A stretch of DNA of 64,000 nt from Pseudomonadota bacterium. GTDB taxonomy: Bacteria; Pseudomonadota; Alphaproteobacteria; Rhizobiales; Hyphomicrobiaceae. Under the pieces are notes generated by a model. It searched no databases and had not been told where the DNA came from. It saw only the letters and a program-made list of their open reading frames with translations. The position numbers and the translations under genes were made by a program. Where the stretch lies: contig JAEZRM010000065.1 of the NCBI GenBank assembly GCA_023412805.1, forward strand, positions 1 to 64,000. Direction: 5' to 3'. The stretch's first letter is position 1, and each line of letters begins with the position of its first letter. This document shows, piece after piece, positions 37,324 to 45,991 of the stretch.

Positions 37324-37971
37324 CTACGGGTACAGCCGCTGCTTCTCCCACAGTGCCGCGGCATCGCCACGGCGGAACACCAGCCGGTCGTGCAGGCGGA
37401 ACGGGCGATCGTGCCAGAACTCGATCTCGAGCGGCGTGATGCGGAAGCCCGACCAGTGCTGCGGACGCGGGATCTCCCCGATCGGATAGCGCGCTGTCAC
37501 CGTGGCCACGGCCTTTTCGAGCGCGAAGCGGCTTTCGAGCGGGCGTGACTGGGCGCTCGCCCAGGCGCCGAGCCGGCTTCCCCGCGCGCGCGAGGCGAAA
37601 TAAGCATCGGCATCCTCACCGCTGACGGCCGACACCGGACCGCGCACGCGAACCTGGCGCCTCAAGCTCTTCCAGTGGAAGCAGAGCGCCGCCTTCGGTG
37701 TTGCCGCGAGTTCGCGGCCCTTGGCGCTTTCGAGGTTCGTATAGAAGACGAAGCCACGTGGAGTTGCATCAGCCCCGTCCACACCCTTGAGCAGGACCAT
37801 GCGGACGTTCGGCAGTCCGTCGGCGTCGACGGTCGCCAGCGCCATGGCATTGGGGTCATTGGGCTCGCTCGCCTCGGCATCGCGCAGCCAATCGGCAAAG
37901 AGCGCAAAGGGCTCGTCCGCCGCCGTGAAGTCGCCGGCCGCCGCCAGCTTATGCTCATGAGTGCTCGACAT
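37324..37971 (-). CDS. pdxH: pyridoxamine 5'-phosphate oxidase PdxH
   Basis: A 215-residue FMN enzyme that oxidises pyridoxamine- or pyridoxine-5'-phosphate to pyridoxal 5'-phosphate. FALFADWLRDAEASEPNDP, NVRMVLLKGVD, FYTNLESAKGRELA and the conserved C terminus LWEKQRLYP are present. The open frame reaches 38013; the ATG at 37971 fits the family start. It is convergent with the membrane-spermidine synthase fusion gene, with a 20-bp gap. Confidence 0.94.
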   Translation of the reverse strand: MSSTHEHKLAAAGDFTAADEPFALFADWLRDAEASEPNDPNAMALATVDADGLPNVRMVLLKGVDGADATPRGFVFYTNLESAKGRELAATPKAALCFHWKSLRRQVRVRGPVSAVSGEDADAYFASRARGSRLGAWASAQSRPLESRFALEKAVATVTARYPIGEIPRPQHWSGFRITPLEIEFWHDRPFRLHDRLVFRRGDAAALWEKQRLYP

Positions 37972-38123
37972 GACCCAACCTGTTCCGCCTGCCACCGGCA
38001 GGCAACTTTCCACAGCAAGTGTGGCACGTACGTCAACGCCGCCTTAACCAAGACACGGCAAGGTGCGACGGTTCGTTCCGTCATTACGGATCGCTTGCGT
38101 AACCTCTAGTCGAGTTCCGTACC

Positions 38124-38606
38124 ATGCGTCCATTCCCCGGCCCGCTGGCGATCGCGCTGGCAATGTTGTCCAGTGCCCTACTCGGCAGCGCTCTGTTTCT
38201 GGCTCCGGCCCTCGTCCACGCGACAGACAAGGCACTGCCGCTGAAGCAGCCCGACGCAGCCACCTGCACCTGCCCCGACAGCGAACATTCAAGACCCTGG
38301 CCGCGGCCCAAATTCGCCGATTCTTCCCCGCTCACGCCTTTGCCACGCCTGGACGTCGGCGACGAGATCGCGGCACTCGAAGCCGTGCACCTCGCGCTGA
38401 GCGAGATCGGCGATGGCGCCTCCTACGTCTGGCACCAGCGCCATGGTCGCCTCTCCGGCATCATCAGCCCTACGACATCCTTCAAGGACGCTCAGGGCCG
38501 CGTCTGCCGCCATATCGTCGTCAGCCTGACCGCGGGCCTGAATTCAGCCCGCACGGAAGGCATCGCCTGCCGCATGGCCGATCGTTCCTGGCGCCTCGAG
38601 GGCTAA
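38124..38606 (+). CDS. secreted protein with a surface-antigen (RT0821/Lpp0805-like) domain
   Basis: A 160-residue protein with an N-terminal signal peptide or anchor (residues about 7-33, cleavage near VHA-T). After a Cys-bearing linker, the C-terminal part (residues about 90-160) has the pattern of 17-kDa surface-antigen domains: YVWHQRHGRLSGIISP, GRVCRHI, and EGIACRMADRSWRL. The two Cys in that domain may pair. It should be periplasmic or surface-exposed. Function unknown. Confidence 0.75.
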   Translation: MRPFPGPLAIALAMLSSALLGSALFLAPALVHATDKALPLKQPDAATCTCPDSEHSRPWPRPKFADSSPLTPLPRLDVGDEIAALEAVHLALSEIGDGASYVWHQRHGRLSGIISPTTSFKDAQGRVCRHIVVSLTAGLNSARTEGIACRMADRSWRLEG

Positions 38607-38826
38607 AGAGCAACCGCCCGGCAAACCTTCCTCGTTTGCATCTTCCGCTGCTGGTGCTGCAGGCCGGCCCTGCTATGGTCATGTCTCGACGGCCGGGGAC
38701 GTGCCACTAGCCTCAGACCGGATCCAAGCAGCCGATGGCATGGCAGCCCGCGCCACGCCCGGACGACCAGAGCTGTGTCTCTCATCTGCGGGCGCGGGCG
38801 GAAAGTAAAAGCGAGAGGCTCTTCAA

Positions 38827-39726
38827 GTGTCGATCGGGCTGTGGGCGGTTTTCACCGTAGTGGCGGCATTCGGCCAGACGCTGCGCAATGCCATGCAGAA
38901 AGAGCTGACGGCGACGCTCGGCACGGTCGGCGCGACGCACGTGCGCTTTCTGTTCGGGCTGCCGTTCGCGCTCATCTTCCTGACCGGCGTGCTGACCGCT
39001 ACGGGTTACGGCTTCCCGGTCCTCAACAGCCAGATGATCATTTGGACGATCCTCGGCGCCGGCGCGCAGATCGCGGCGACGGCCATGCTGCTCGCGGCCT
39101 TGAAGCAGAAGTCGTTCGTCGTGACGACCGCGCTGATCAAGATCGAGCCGGTGCACGTCGCGCTCTTCGGGCTCATCTTTCTCGGCGATGCCGTGAGCAT
39201 TCCCCTCATCATCGCGATCCTCATCGCCTGCGCCGGGGTGCTGATCATGTCCTGGCCCAAGGATCAGGCCGCAGCGGTCGCCGACGGCGGCTGGCAACCT
39301 GCACTGCTCGGCCTCGCCGCAGGCGCCGTGTTCGGCATCTCGGCGATCGGCTATCGCGGCGGCATCCTCGCCCTCGAGCATCCGAACTTCGTCGTTGCCG
39401 CGACGACGACCCTCGCCGTCGGCCTCGTCATGCAGACAGCGGTGCTGACCGCGTATCTCTGGCTCTTCGAGCGCGACCGCCTCATGGCGATCTTCCGCGC
39501 GTGGCGGCCATCTGTGCTCGCCGGCTTCATGGGCGCTTTTGCATCGCAGATGTGGTTCCTCGCCTTCGCGCTCGAGAGCGCCGCAAAGGTCCGCACGCTC
39601 GCACTCGTCGAGATCTTTTTCGCGCAGATCGTGGCCCGCAGCATGTTCAAGCAAGGTCTTGCGTCGCGCGAAGGCCTCGGCGTCGCGCTTGTTGTCGTCG
39701 GAGTCATTATCCTACTCAATGTTTGA
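38827..39726 (+). CDS. EamA/DMT family transporter
   Basis: A 299-residue inner-membrane protein with ten predicted helices in two EamA-like halves. Features include the amphipathic start GLWAVFTVVAAFGQTLRNAM and helix ends VHVALFGLIFLGDAV and ARSMFKQGLASREGLGVAL. The start is a GTG at 38827 preceded by GAGAGG. DMT transporters move metabolites such as amino acids or nucleotide sugars. The substrate is unknown. Confidence 0.86.
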   Translation: MSIGLWAVFTVVAAFGQTLRNAMQKELTATLGTVGATHVRFLFGLPFALIFLTGVLTATGYGFPVLNSQMIIWTILGAGAQIAATAMLLAALKQKSFVVTTALIKIEPVHVALFGLIFLGDAVSIPLIIAILIACAGVLIMSWPKDQAAAVADGGWQPALLGLAAGAVFGISAIGYRGGILALEHPNFVVAATTTLAVGLVMQTAVLTAYLWLFERDRLMAIFRAWRPSVLAGFMGAFASQMWFLAFALESAAKVRTLALVEIFFAQIVARSMFKQGLASREGLGVALVVVGVIILLNV

Positions 39727-39835
39727 TTGCGGCACGGCGAATACGTCGACGTCGCCACAATTCCTCCCCGTACCGCCCCAACTCGTGCCGCAAACCTCCG
39801 ACAATTATCCGGACATGGTCAGCGTGAGCCTTCGG

Positions 39836-39851
39836 GTAACGCTCCATTAAC
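39836..39851. promoter_or_regulatory. CtrA-like binding box upstream of the glucosaminidase gene
   Basis: GTAA at 39836-39839, seven bases, then TTAAC at 39847-39851. The alphaproteobacterial CtrA consensus is TTAA, seven bases, TTAAC; only the first base differs. The box is about 104 bp upstream of a peptidoglycan-hydrolase gene, a typical kind of CtrA target. An additional TTAAG and the inverted repeat CCATTAA/TTAATGG lie within the next 25 bp. Confidence 0.45.
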
Positions 39852-39954
39852 TCAGCGCCTGTTAAGATTAATGGGAAAATCTTGGGCGTAGTGTCGGGGG
39901 TGTTGCGTCGCGTTCCGGTTTGTTTGTCGGTCGCGTAGCTGAGTTGGGTGTCGT

Positions 39955-41253
39955 ATGTCGTTTCGTGCGTCTGTTGGCGTTCTCGCCACCGTTATGCTCC
40001 TGCCGGCCACAGGTCTTGCTGCAGAGAGCCTGCCTCCCATCAAAACCACGGCGATGAATGCCGTGCCGGAGTGCGTGACGCCCGGCCGCCTCATGGCCTT
40101 CGTCAAGGACCGCAACCCGCGGCTCTCGCCCGAGCACCAGAAAATCGCCGTCGAATACATGCGCCACGGCGAAGCGCTTGGGCTTCGTTGGGACTATGCC
40201 TTCTTCCAGATGGTCGTCGAGACGGGCTATCTGACGTTCGAGCGTGAGAAAGGCCGGCGCGGTAACGTCCGCCCGAGCCAGAACAATTTCGCTGGCCTTG
40301 GATCCACCGGCCGCGGCGTTGCGGGTGAAAGCTTCGCCGATGTTTCGACCGGCGTTCTCGCCCATCTCCAACACGTGCTCATGTACTCCGGCGAGCCCAT
40401 CGAGGCGCCGGTCGCCGAGCGCACGCAGAAAGTCATCGAATGGAAGGTGCTCGATAGCTGGCGCGACCGCATCAAGGGCCCGATGACTTATGCTCATCTC
40501 GCACAGAAATGGGCGAACTCCAAAGCTTACGGCTCGATGATCGCCAAGCACGCCGAGATCTTCGCCGAGCATTTCTGCAATACGCCAGATCCAGCGCCCG
40601 AGCTTCTCGCCGAAGCCCGGCCCGCGCAACAGCGCGACACGGCACGCGCTCGGCCGCTCGCACAATCGGAAGAAGCGGCCGCCCAGCGCACATCGCAGCG
40701 TCCGACCGTTTCGGGCCGCGAACTGGCCCAGCGCGCAGTGGAAGAAGCGCACGCGCGTGGTGAGACCCGCCGCAGCAGCCTCGGCGGCGCAGGCCTCGGC
40801 GCGCTCGCTACGGAAGGCGAAGCTCCAGCCGCATCGGCGCCGAGCATCGAGACCGCATCACTTGGCGCCGGAGCCCGCGCGAATGCACTGCCATCGGGTA
40901 GCGCGCCGAGCGAGACGGCTTCGCCGCTGTCGCCCCTCATGCAGGCCGCTTCGACCGTCGGCGGCATGCTCAAGAGCATGACTCAGCCACCGCCGGCGCC
41001 ACCCGCACCTCCAGCAGCCGCAGCGTCGTGCCGCGTGTGGACGGCGAGCTACGGCGGCACCAAGGCCATCCTGATCAAGGCGCTGACAGCCGAGGGCATT
41101 AGCTACACCGTGCTCGACGTCAACGAGGGCGCGGAGAAGCGCGAAGCCGCCGCCTACATCGCCGCATACGCCAAGGGCGGCCATATCGAGAGCACGTTTA
41201 CAAGTCAGATTCAGGCGCTGGAAAAGGCATTCGAACTCTGCCCCGAAGGCTGA
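39955..41253 (+). CDS. glucosaminidase-domain protein with a Cys-bracketed C-terminal module
   Basis: A 432-residue secreted protein. The signal peptide spans residues 1-22 (cleavage near LAA-E). The glucosaminidase-like domain (about 40-215) has DYAFFQMVVETGYLTF, where the Glu is the expected catalytic acid, and RPSQNNFAGLGSTG. An Ala/Pro/Ser-rich linker (about 216-355) follows. The last 75 residues form a module starting SCRVWTASYGG and ending FELCPEG, with one Cys near each end. It probably cleaves peptidoglycan glycan strands. The next gene is a tandem paralogue. A CtrA-like box lies upstream. Confidence 0.85.
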   Translation: MSFRASVGVLATVMLLPATGLAAESLPPIKTTAMNAVPECVTPGRLMAFVKDRNPRLSPEHQKIAVEYMRHGEALGLRWDYAFFQMVVETGYLTFEREKGRRGNVRPSQNNFAGLGSTGRGVAGESFADVSTGVLAHLQHVLMYSGEPIEAPVAERTQKVIEWKVLDSWRDRIKGPMTYAHLAQKWANSKAYGSMIAKHAEIFAEHFCNTPDPAPELLAEARPAQQRDTARARPLAQSEEAAAQRTSQRPTVSGRELAQRAVEEAHARGETRRSSLGGAGLGALATEGEAPAASAPSIETASLGAGARANALPSGSAPSETASPLSPLMQAASTVGGMLKSMTQPPPAPPAPPAAAASCRVWTASYGGTKAILIKALTAEGISYTVLDVNEGAEKREAAAYIAAYAKGGHIESTFTSQIQALEKAFELCPEG

Positions 41254-41286
41254 GAGCGAAGGCCTGCGAGATCGAGGGAGCGGTCG

Positions 41287-42549
41287 GTGGGGGAGCGGAC
41301 GTCAGAAGCCGCGCGACCGTTCAAAGATTGGATGACGGGGGTCATTACGCGCATGCGCGCACACACGCGCTCCACGACGGGGCTACGAACATCGCTCGCC
41401 ATTCTGCTGGGTCTGCCGGCCGCGCTCACGCTGACGATCGCCGCGACCGCGCCTGCGCACGCCCTTCCGGAGCTACGTACGCATGAGCGCAACAGTGTGC
41501 CTGCGTGTGTGACGCCCGAGCGGCTGATGCGCTACCTCGAGCAGCGCAACAAGCGGCTCGCGCCGCAGTTCAAGACCATCGCTCGTTACTACAAAGCCCA
41601 TGGCGATCGCTATCGCGTGCGTTGGGACTATGCCTTTTATCAGATGCTGATCGAGACAAACTTCCTCACGTACCGCGCGCCGAACGGAAGGTGGGGTGAT
41701 GTGCGCCCGAGCCAGAACAATTTCGCCGGCATCGGTGCGACCGGCGGTGGCGTACCCGGTGACCGCTATCGCGATGTCTCGACTGGTGTTCTCGCCCAAA
41801 TCCAGCACCTCGTCGCCTATTCGGGCGAAATCGTCGAGCGCCCCGTCGCGCCGCGCACCCGCATGGTGCAGGAGAAGGTCGTCGAGTTGTCGCGCGCGCT
41901 CGGGCGCCCCGTGACTTGGCGCGATCTCGCTGGCCGCTGGGCGGTCGACCGGAAGTATGCCAACACGATCTCGGCGATTGCCGAACGCTACCGTGCGCAG
42001 TTCTGTGATGGCGAGCCGGAGATGCAGGTCGCCGCGAGCCCATCGCGCGCAACGCCGGCGAGAACGGCGCAGGCCAGTGGCGCGCCGCCGCCCGCAGCCG
42101 CCCAATCTTCGCGGACATCGCGCGCCATGCCGCGCGGCCGCGCCCTTCCCGCCGACGAAACACTCGTCGTGAACGACGACGATGAGCCGACGCGCGCCAG
42201 CAATGTTCGTACGGCAGCAACGGCCGCCGCACCGCAGGCACGCACGCAGCAAGCGTCGGTCCGGCCGCTCGCAGAGGCGCCGACGCCAGCAGAACGCCCG
42301 CGTGCGTGCAAGGTGTGGACGGCGAGTTATGGTGGCAGCCGCAATGTGCTCATTCAGACGGTCGTCGGCGAGGAGCTGCACCTGACGGCGCTTCAGGTCA
42401 TCGATGGCCAGGAGGAGGAACTCGCCGCGAGTTTCATCGAGACCCATGCGCTTGGCGGCTCCCGCCTTGGCGATGCGTTCCCGTCCCGTGAGGCAGCCTT
42501 GATCCGCGCCTTCGATCTCTGCCCGCAGGCCGCGCGCCTGCAGCGCTGA
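41287..42549 (+). CDS. glucosaminidase-domain protein, tandem paralogue
   Basis: A 420-residue paralogue of the preceding protein, only 33 bp downstream. The hydrophobic signal (about residues 35-58) is late because the start is a GTG at 41287 with AGGGAG before it; ATGs at 41332 or 41353 would give a shorter N terminus. The domain core matches: DYAFYQMLIETNFLTY, RPSQNNFAGIGATG and DVSTGVLAQIQHLVAYSG. The C-terminal module is ACKVWTASYGG ... FDLCPQA. A role in cell-wall remodelling is likely. The two genes arose by duplication and have diverged considerably in the linker. Confidence 0.84.
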   Translation: MGERTSEAARPFKDWMTGVITRMRAHTRSTTGLRTSLAILLGLPAALTLTIAATAPAHALPELRTHERNSVPACVTPERLMRYLEQRNKRLAPQFKTIARYYKAHGDRYRVRWDYAFYQMLIETNFLTYRAPNGRWGDVRPSQNNFAGIGATGGGVPGDRYRDVSTGVLAQIQHLVAYSGEIVERPVAPRTRMVQEKVVELSRALGRPVTWRDLAGRWAVDRKYANTISAIAERYRAQFCDGEPEMQVAASPSRATPARTAQASGAPPPAAAQSSRTSRAMPRGRALPADETLVVNDDDEPTRASNVRTAATAAAPQARTQQASVRPLAEAPTPAERPRACKVWTASYGGSRNVLIQTVVGEELHLTALQVIDGQEEELAASFIETHALGGSRLGDAFPSREAALIRAFDLCPQAARLQR

Positions 42550-42616
42550 GGGCTCCAACTGACATATTGCCGTCCGAGCGGCGGTCCTATCCGCACGGCG
42601 GAAGTGCCTGTGCTGC

Positions 42617-44590
42617 GTGACAATTCGAAGACAATCTGATGACAGTTATGTGATAGCGTTCGGCCAACCCAGCTCGTGCCTGACGGATATTTTCATGCCC
42701 AGCTCCGGCCGACGATCGGCGCGCCGCTTTCTCAGAACTTCACCGGAGAGCTTCCTCGAGACCTTGCGCGCAGCAGAATGCCGCTACGTCGTGCTGCGCT
42801 GGTTCGACACACTTCCTCACATCCAGCCGGGTGAGGATATCGATATTCTGGTGCATGACGAGGACGTCGAGAAGGTTCGAGGTCTGCTCATGGCGCGGCC
42901 CGTGAGTGCGCGCGTTTTTGGCAACACGCGCTTGATCCGCTGTGATGTCTACAGCATGTCTGGCCTTTCAGGCAGCAGCTACCGCGGTGTGGCGTATTAC
43001 CCGCCGCATCTGGCCAAGGGCATTCTGGAGCGTGCGCAGCGCCATGCCTCAGGCGCCATGGTGCCCTCCGCTCGCGATCACTTCTATAGCCTCGCCTTCC
43101 ACGCCCTTTATCACAAGGGCTTGCGCTCCTGCCTGCCGGTCGCGGGAGCGGGCATCACGTCCAACGGCTCGCCGGAGCATGACTATGTAGAGATCTTGCG
43201 CGAGTTGGCCGATGTGAATGGTATCGCAGTCGACATCGAGATGAACGCGCTCGACGATGAACTCGCGCGCGCCGGCTGGCGCCCACCTGTTGATTTCATG
43301 CAACGCGTGCTGCCGGATGATCTCTGGATTCGCTCCCGCGCCATGGTCGGACACGAGCATCGCGCCGTCGTCGATGGGCTTGCCGTTTTCATTGTGCGCG
43401 AGAGCGCTCTCGATCGCGAGGGGGCTCTCGACAGCATCTGCAATCTACTTAGTGAGGAGGGTTTCAATATCCTGGCGGTCTCGCGCCTCTCAGGTGCACG
43501 GCAGGAGGCCTGCGAACGCCAGATACGGGGCGGCAACTGGGGGCGTGGACCATGGGCCACCTCGGGCGGGCGCCCTGCTGCGGCCATCGCCGCGCTCGAT
43601 GTCTTTCCGATTTCACCCAGCCGGCGCCTGAAGGCACATCATCCCGGCGCCGACAACCAGCGCGTCTTTGCCACCAAGGATCGTATTCGCGACTTGGCGA
43701 ACACCGAGCTTGCCCCTGCGCGGCAGTTCAATGCCGTACACTCATCCGACAATGCCGCCGAGGCGGTACGCCATCTCGATCTGCTCTTTCCGGAGGAGTG
43801 CGCCACCATCCTCGAGCACGCGGTCCGTCTCACTGCTGCCGTAGATCTGCCGGGCAAGGTTGTGCGCCGACTCGACAGGAGCGGGCGGCGCGCGCTCGTG
43901 GAGGTCATCCGCAGCAAGGACGGCACTCTCGCGGTGCGCAAGCGCTTCCGTCCTGGAAAGGAACCCTATTTCGAGCGCGAACTCGCCGCACTCACTGCGC
44001 TCGGTCAAATTTCTTCCGATGTAGTGCCGCCGGTCATCGAGAGCGGACCGAACTTCATCGTCACACCCTACTACGCTGACCGGCGATCGCCTCTAGCCCG
44101 GTGGCTGCCCATTCCCGTTCCGGCCCTCCGCAAAGCCTTTCATAGCGCCAAGACCTTCTTCGAGCACGGCTATGTTCTTCCTGACTTCCGCCCACACAAC
44201 CTCATCGTCGAGAACTCCCGCACCATCAAGATTGTCGACCTCGAGGATGTGTACGAGCGCAAGCCCGGTGACACTTCGGATTTCGCGTCCTTAGAAATGC
44301 TGCAGCCCGAAATGTTCGATAGCTACTGGGGACGGGCCACGGGATTGACGCCGAAGAGCCTTCTCAGCGACCCCCTCTGGCTGCTTTATATCAAGCGCAT
44401 CATGATCGGCTTTCCCGCTGCGGGCCTGTCGATGCTGAGGAAATTCTATCGCCGTATCGGAAAACGCGTGCAACGCCGACGGCAAAGAATAGCACTGCGG
44501 CGCGCCCGCCGCCTTGCGCACGCATCCCACGCCGGCGCGCTTGACGTTGTCGGCCTAGCTGCCGGACCGGTGCAGGGAAGAGATCCCTGA
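42617..44590 (+). CDS. three-domain protein: nucleotidyltransferase-like, NDP-kinase-like and protein-kinase-like
   Basis: A 657-residue cytoplasmic-looking protein that I do not recognise as a named family. Residues about 45-95 resemble a nucleotidyltransferase core: YVVLRWFDTLP and PGEDIDILV (Asp74, Asp76). Residues about 255-398 resemble a nucleoside-diphosphate kinase: LAVFIVRESALDREGAL aligns with the NDK N-terminal strand, and NAVHSSDNAAEAVRHLDLLF with the catalytic NIIHGSDS helix (His375), but the usual Lys of IKPDA is Arg. Residues about 425-545 resemble a kinase fold: LAVRKRF (Lys442), Glu454, a catalytic loop PDFRPHNLIV (Asp523, Asn528) and VDLEDVY (Asp541). The C terminus is very basic. 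The start is a GTG at 42617; an ATG at 42695 is possible. It lies 67 bp after the glucosaminidase pair. Confidence 0.8.
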   Translation: MTIRRQSDDSYVIAFGQPSSCLTDIFMPSSGRRSARRFLRTSPESFLETLRAAECRYVVLRWFDTLPHIQPGEDIDILVHDEDVEKVRGLLMARPVSARVFGNTRLIRCDVYSMSGLSGSSYRGVAYYPPHLAKGILERAQRHASGAMVPSARDHFYSLAFHALYHKGLRSCLPVAGAGITSNGSPEHDYVEILRELADVNGIAVDIEMNALDDELARAGWRPPVDFMQRVLPDDLWIRSRAMVGHEHRAVVDGLAVFIVRESALDREGALDSICNLLSEEGFNILAVSRLSGARQEACERQIRGGNWGRGPWATSGGRPAAAIAALDVFPISPSRRLKAHHPGADNQRVFATKDRIRDLANTELAPARQFNAVHSSDNAAEAVRHLDLLFPEECATILEHAVRLTAAVDLPGKVVRRLDRSGRRALVEVIRSKDGTLAVRKRFRPGKEPYFERELAALTALGQISSDVVPPVIESGPNFIVTPYYADRRSPLARWLPIPVPALRKAFHSAKTFFEHGYVLPDFRPHNLIVENSRTIKIVDLEDVYERKPGDTSDFASLEMLQPEMFDSYWGRATGLTPKSLLSDPLWLLYIKRIMIGFPAAGLSMLRKFYRRIGKRVQRRRQRIALRRARRLAHASHAGALDVVGLAAGPVQGRDP

Positions 44591-44633
44591 GCGGCGAATC
44601 TTGAAGCAGGCGATAGAGTGAGCCGGGAGATCT

Positions 44634-45878
44634 TCAGTTCGTGACGACGAGACAGTCGTAGCCCTTGGGTCGGAGCTGATCGCAGAGCGCCTTCGGCTCG
44701 CTCACATTGGCATAAGGCCCGAGGCGCACGCGGTAGAACTTACCCATGCCGCCGAAGACGGTCTCGTCGACTTCGAGCTGCCGCTGACCGATGGCGCTCG
44801 AATAATCCTGGCGCACTTTTGCGGCGACCGTATCGGCCTCCTTGCGGCTGCGCACCGTCGCAATCTGGAGCTTGTAAGCGCCACTCGCGATGGCGCTCGT
44901 CGCAATCTGCGTCTCGCCCTTGCGCGCCCTGGTGGGCTCGGCAACTTTGGCCGTCTTGACGGGCGCTTTAGGCTCGGCCGCTTTGGCGGTCCTCTGCTCG
45001 GGCGTCGCCGACGGTTCTGTTCGAGGCCGCCACTGGGCGCTGCCGCCTGCATCACCCTGCGGGGCCTGCGTCGCGGCGGAATTGCCCGTGAACAGGCCTG
45101 AGAAGAACGACCCGAACCCACCGCCTGACGAGGGGGGATTTGCCGGCGCAGCAGAACGCGGCGGCGGCTCAGCCCTCGCTTGCTGGCGCGGTTGAGGTGC
45201 CTGACGGCGCTCGTTGGCATCGACCGTTGTCCCGCTTTGCCAACTCGATGTCGCGGGGCCCGAAAACGGGGAAGCGCTATTGGCAGGCGTATCCGCGCTC
45301 GCCGCCGGAGCGGGCGTCGAAAATGCACGTCGCGGGAAGCCAGCTTCGGACAGGCTATCGCCAGTGGAGCGCGGCGCAGCTACGCGCGCCCGGGGTGCAG
45401 TCTCCGTACGTGCCGGCGTCGAGGGTGCTGATGCCGTGTTGCCCCCGCTCGCCGAAGGCGCGGCGACACCAACTTCACGCGAAGCCTCGCTCCGCGCGGC
45501 CAGTGCCGCGTTGCGGTCGGTCTCGCTCAGACCGTCCTTGAGCCAGACAGCGCTCGTGAGATCGGCTATGGCCTGCGCCTGGCGCCCTTTCTTGCGATGG
45601 GCAAGGCCGCGCAGATAGAGCGCGCGCGCCATATGATTGTTGGAGAGACCGCCGCGAGAAAGAATGCCCTCGAGCGCGCTCATCGCGGCGTCGGCATTAC
45701 CGGCATCGATTGCCTTGGCGGCACCGTCGAGTGCCCGATCGGTCTCATTCGTGGCTGAGGCGCCCTTCGCGGCTCCCTTCGAGGGCGCACGCTGGGCGTC
45801 CGCACCATCGATCCCCCCGATGGTGCATGCGACTGCTACTGCCAACGACAGCGCGATCCTATGCAGGCTCGTGCTCAT
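44634..45878 (-). CDS. SPOR-domain protein with TPR-like repeats
   Basis: A 414-residue secreted protein. The signal peptide ends near ADA-Q (about residue 28). TPR-like helices span about 45-125 (ALYLRGLAHRKKGRQAQAI). A long Ala/Ser/Pro-rich low-complexity linker (about 135-325) follows. The C-terminal SPOR domain (about 330-414) has GAYKLQIATVRSRKEADTVA and FYRVRLGPYANVSEPKALC. SPOR domains bind denuded glycan strands at the division septum. It is convergent with the three-domain gene. Confidence 0.88.
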   Translation of the reverse strand: MSTSLHRIALSLAVAVACTIGGIDGADAQRAPSKGAAKGASATNETDRALDGAAKAIDAGNADAAMSALEGILSRGGLSNNHMARALYLRGLAHRKKGRQAQAIADLTSAVWLKDGLSETDRNAALAARSEASREVGVAAPSASGGNTASAPSTPARTETAPRARVAAPRSTGDSLSEAGFPRRAFSTPAPAASADTPANSASPFSGPATSSWQSGTTVDANERRQAPQPRQQARAEPPPRSAAPANPPSSGGGFGSFFSGLFTGNSAATQAPQGDAGGSAQWRPRTEPSATPEQRTAKAAEPKAPVKTAKVAEPTRARKGETQIATSAIASGAYKLQIATVRSRKEADTVAAKVRQDYSSAIGQRQLEVDETVFGGMGKFYRVRLGPYANVSEPKALCDQLRPKGYDCLVVTN

Positions 45879-45991
45879 AACGTGTCTCCGGGACCCCCTC
45901 GTTCCGGTCCGACTCGCGCATCTTTTGTTCAGTTAAGACAAATCTATTTCCCAGGCAATTGTATGACGCGACTTTTCCCCGCTTGCCGCGC

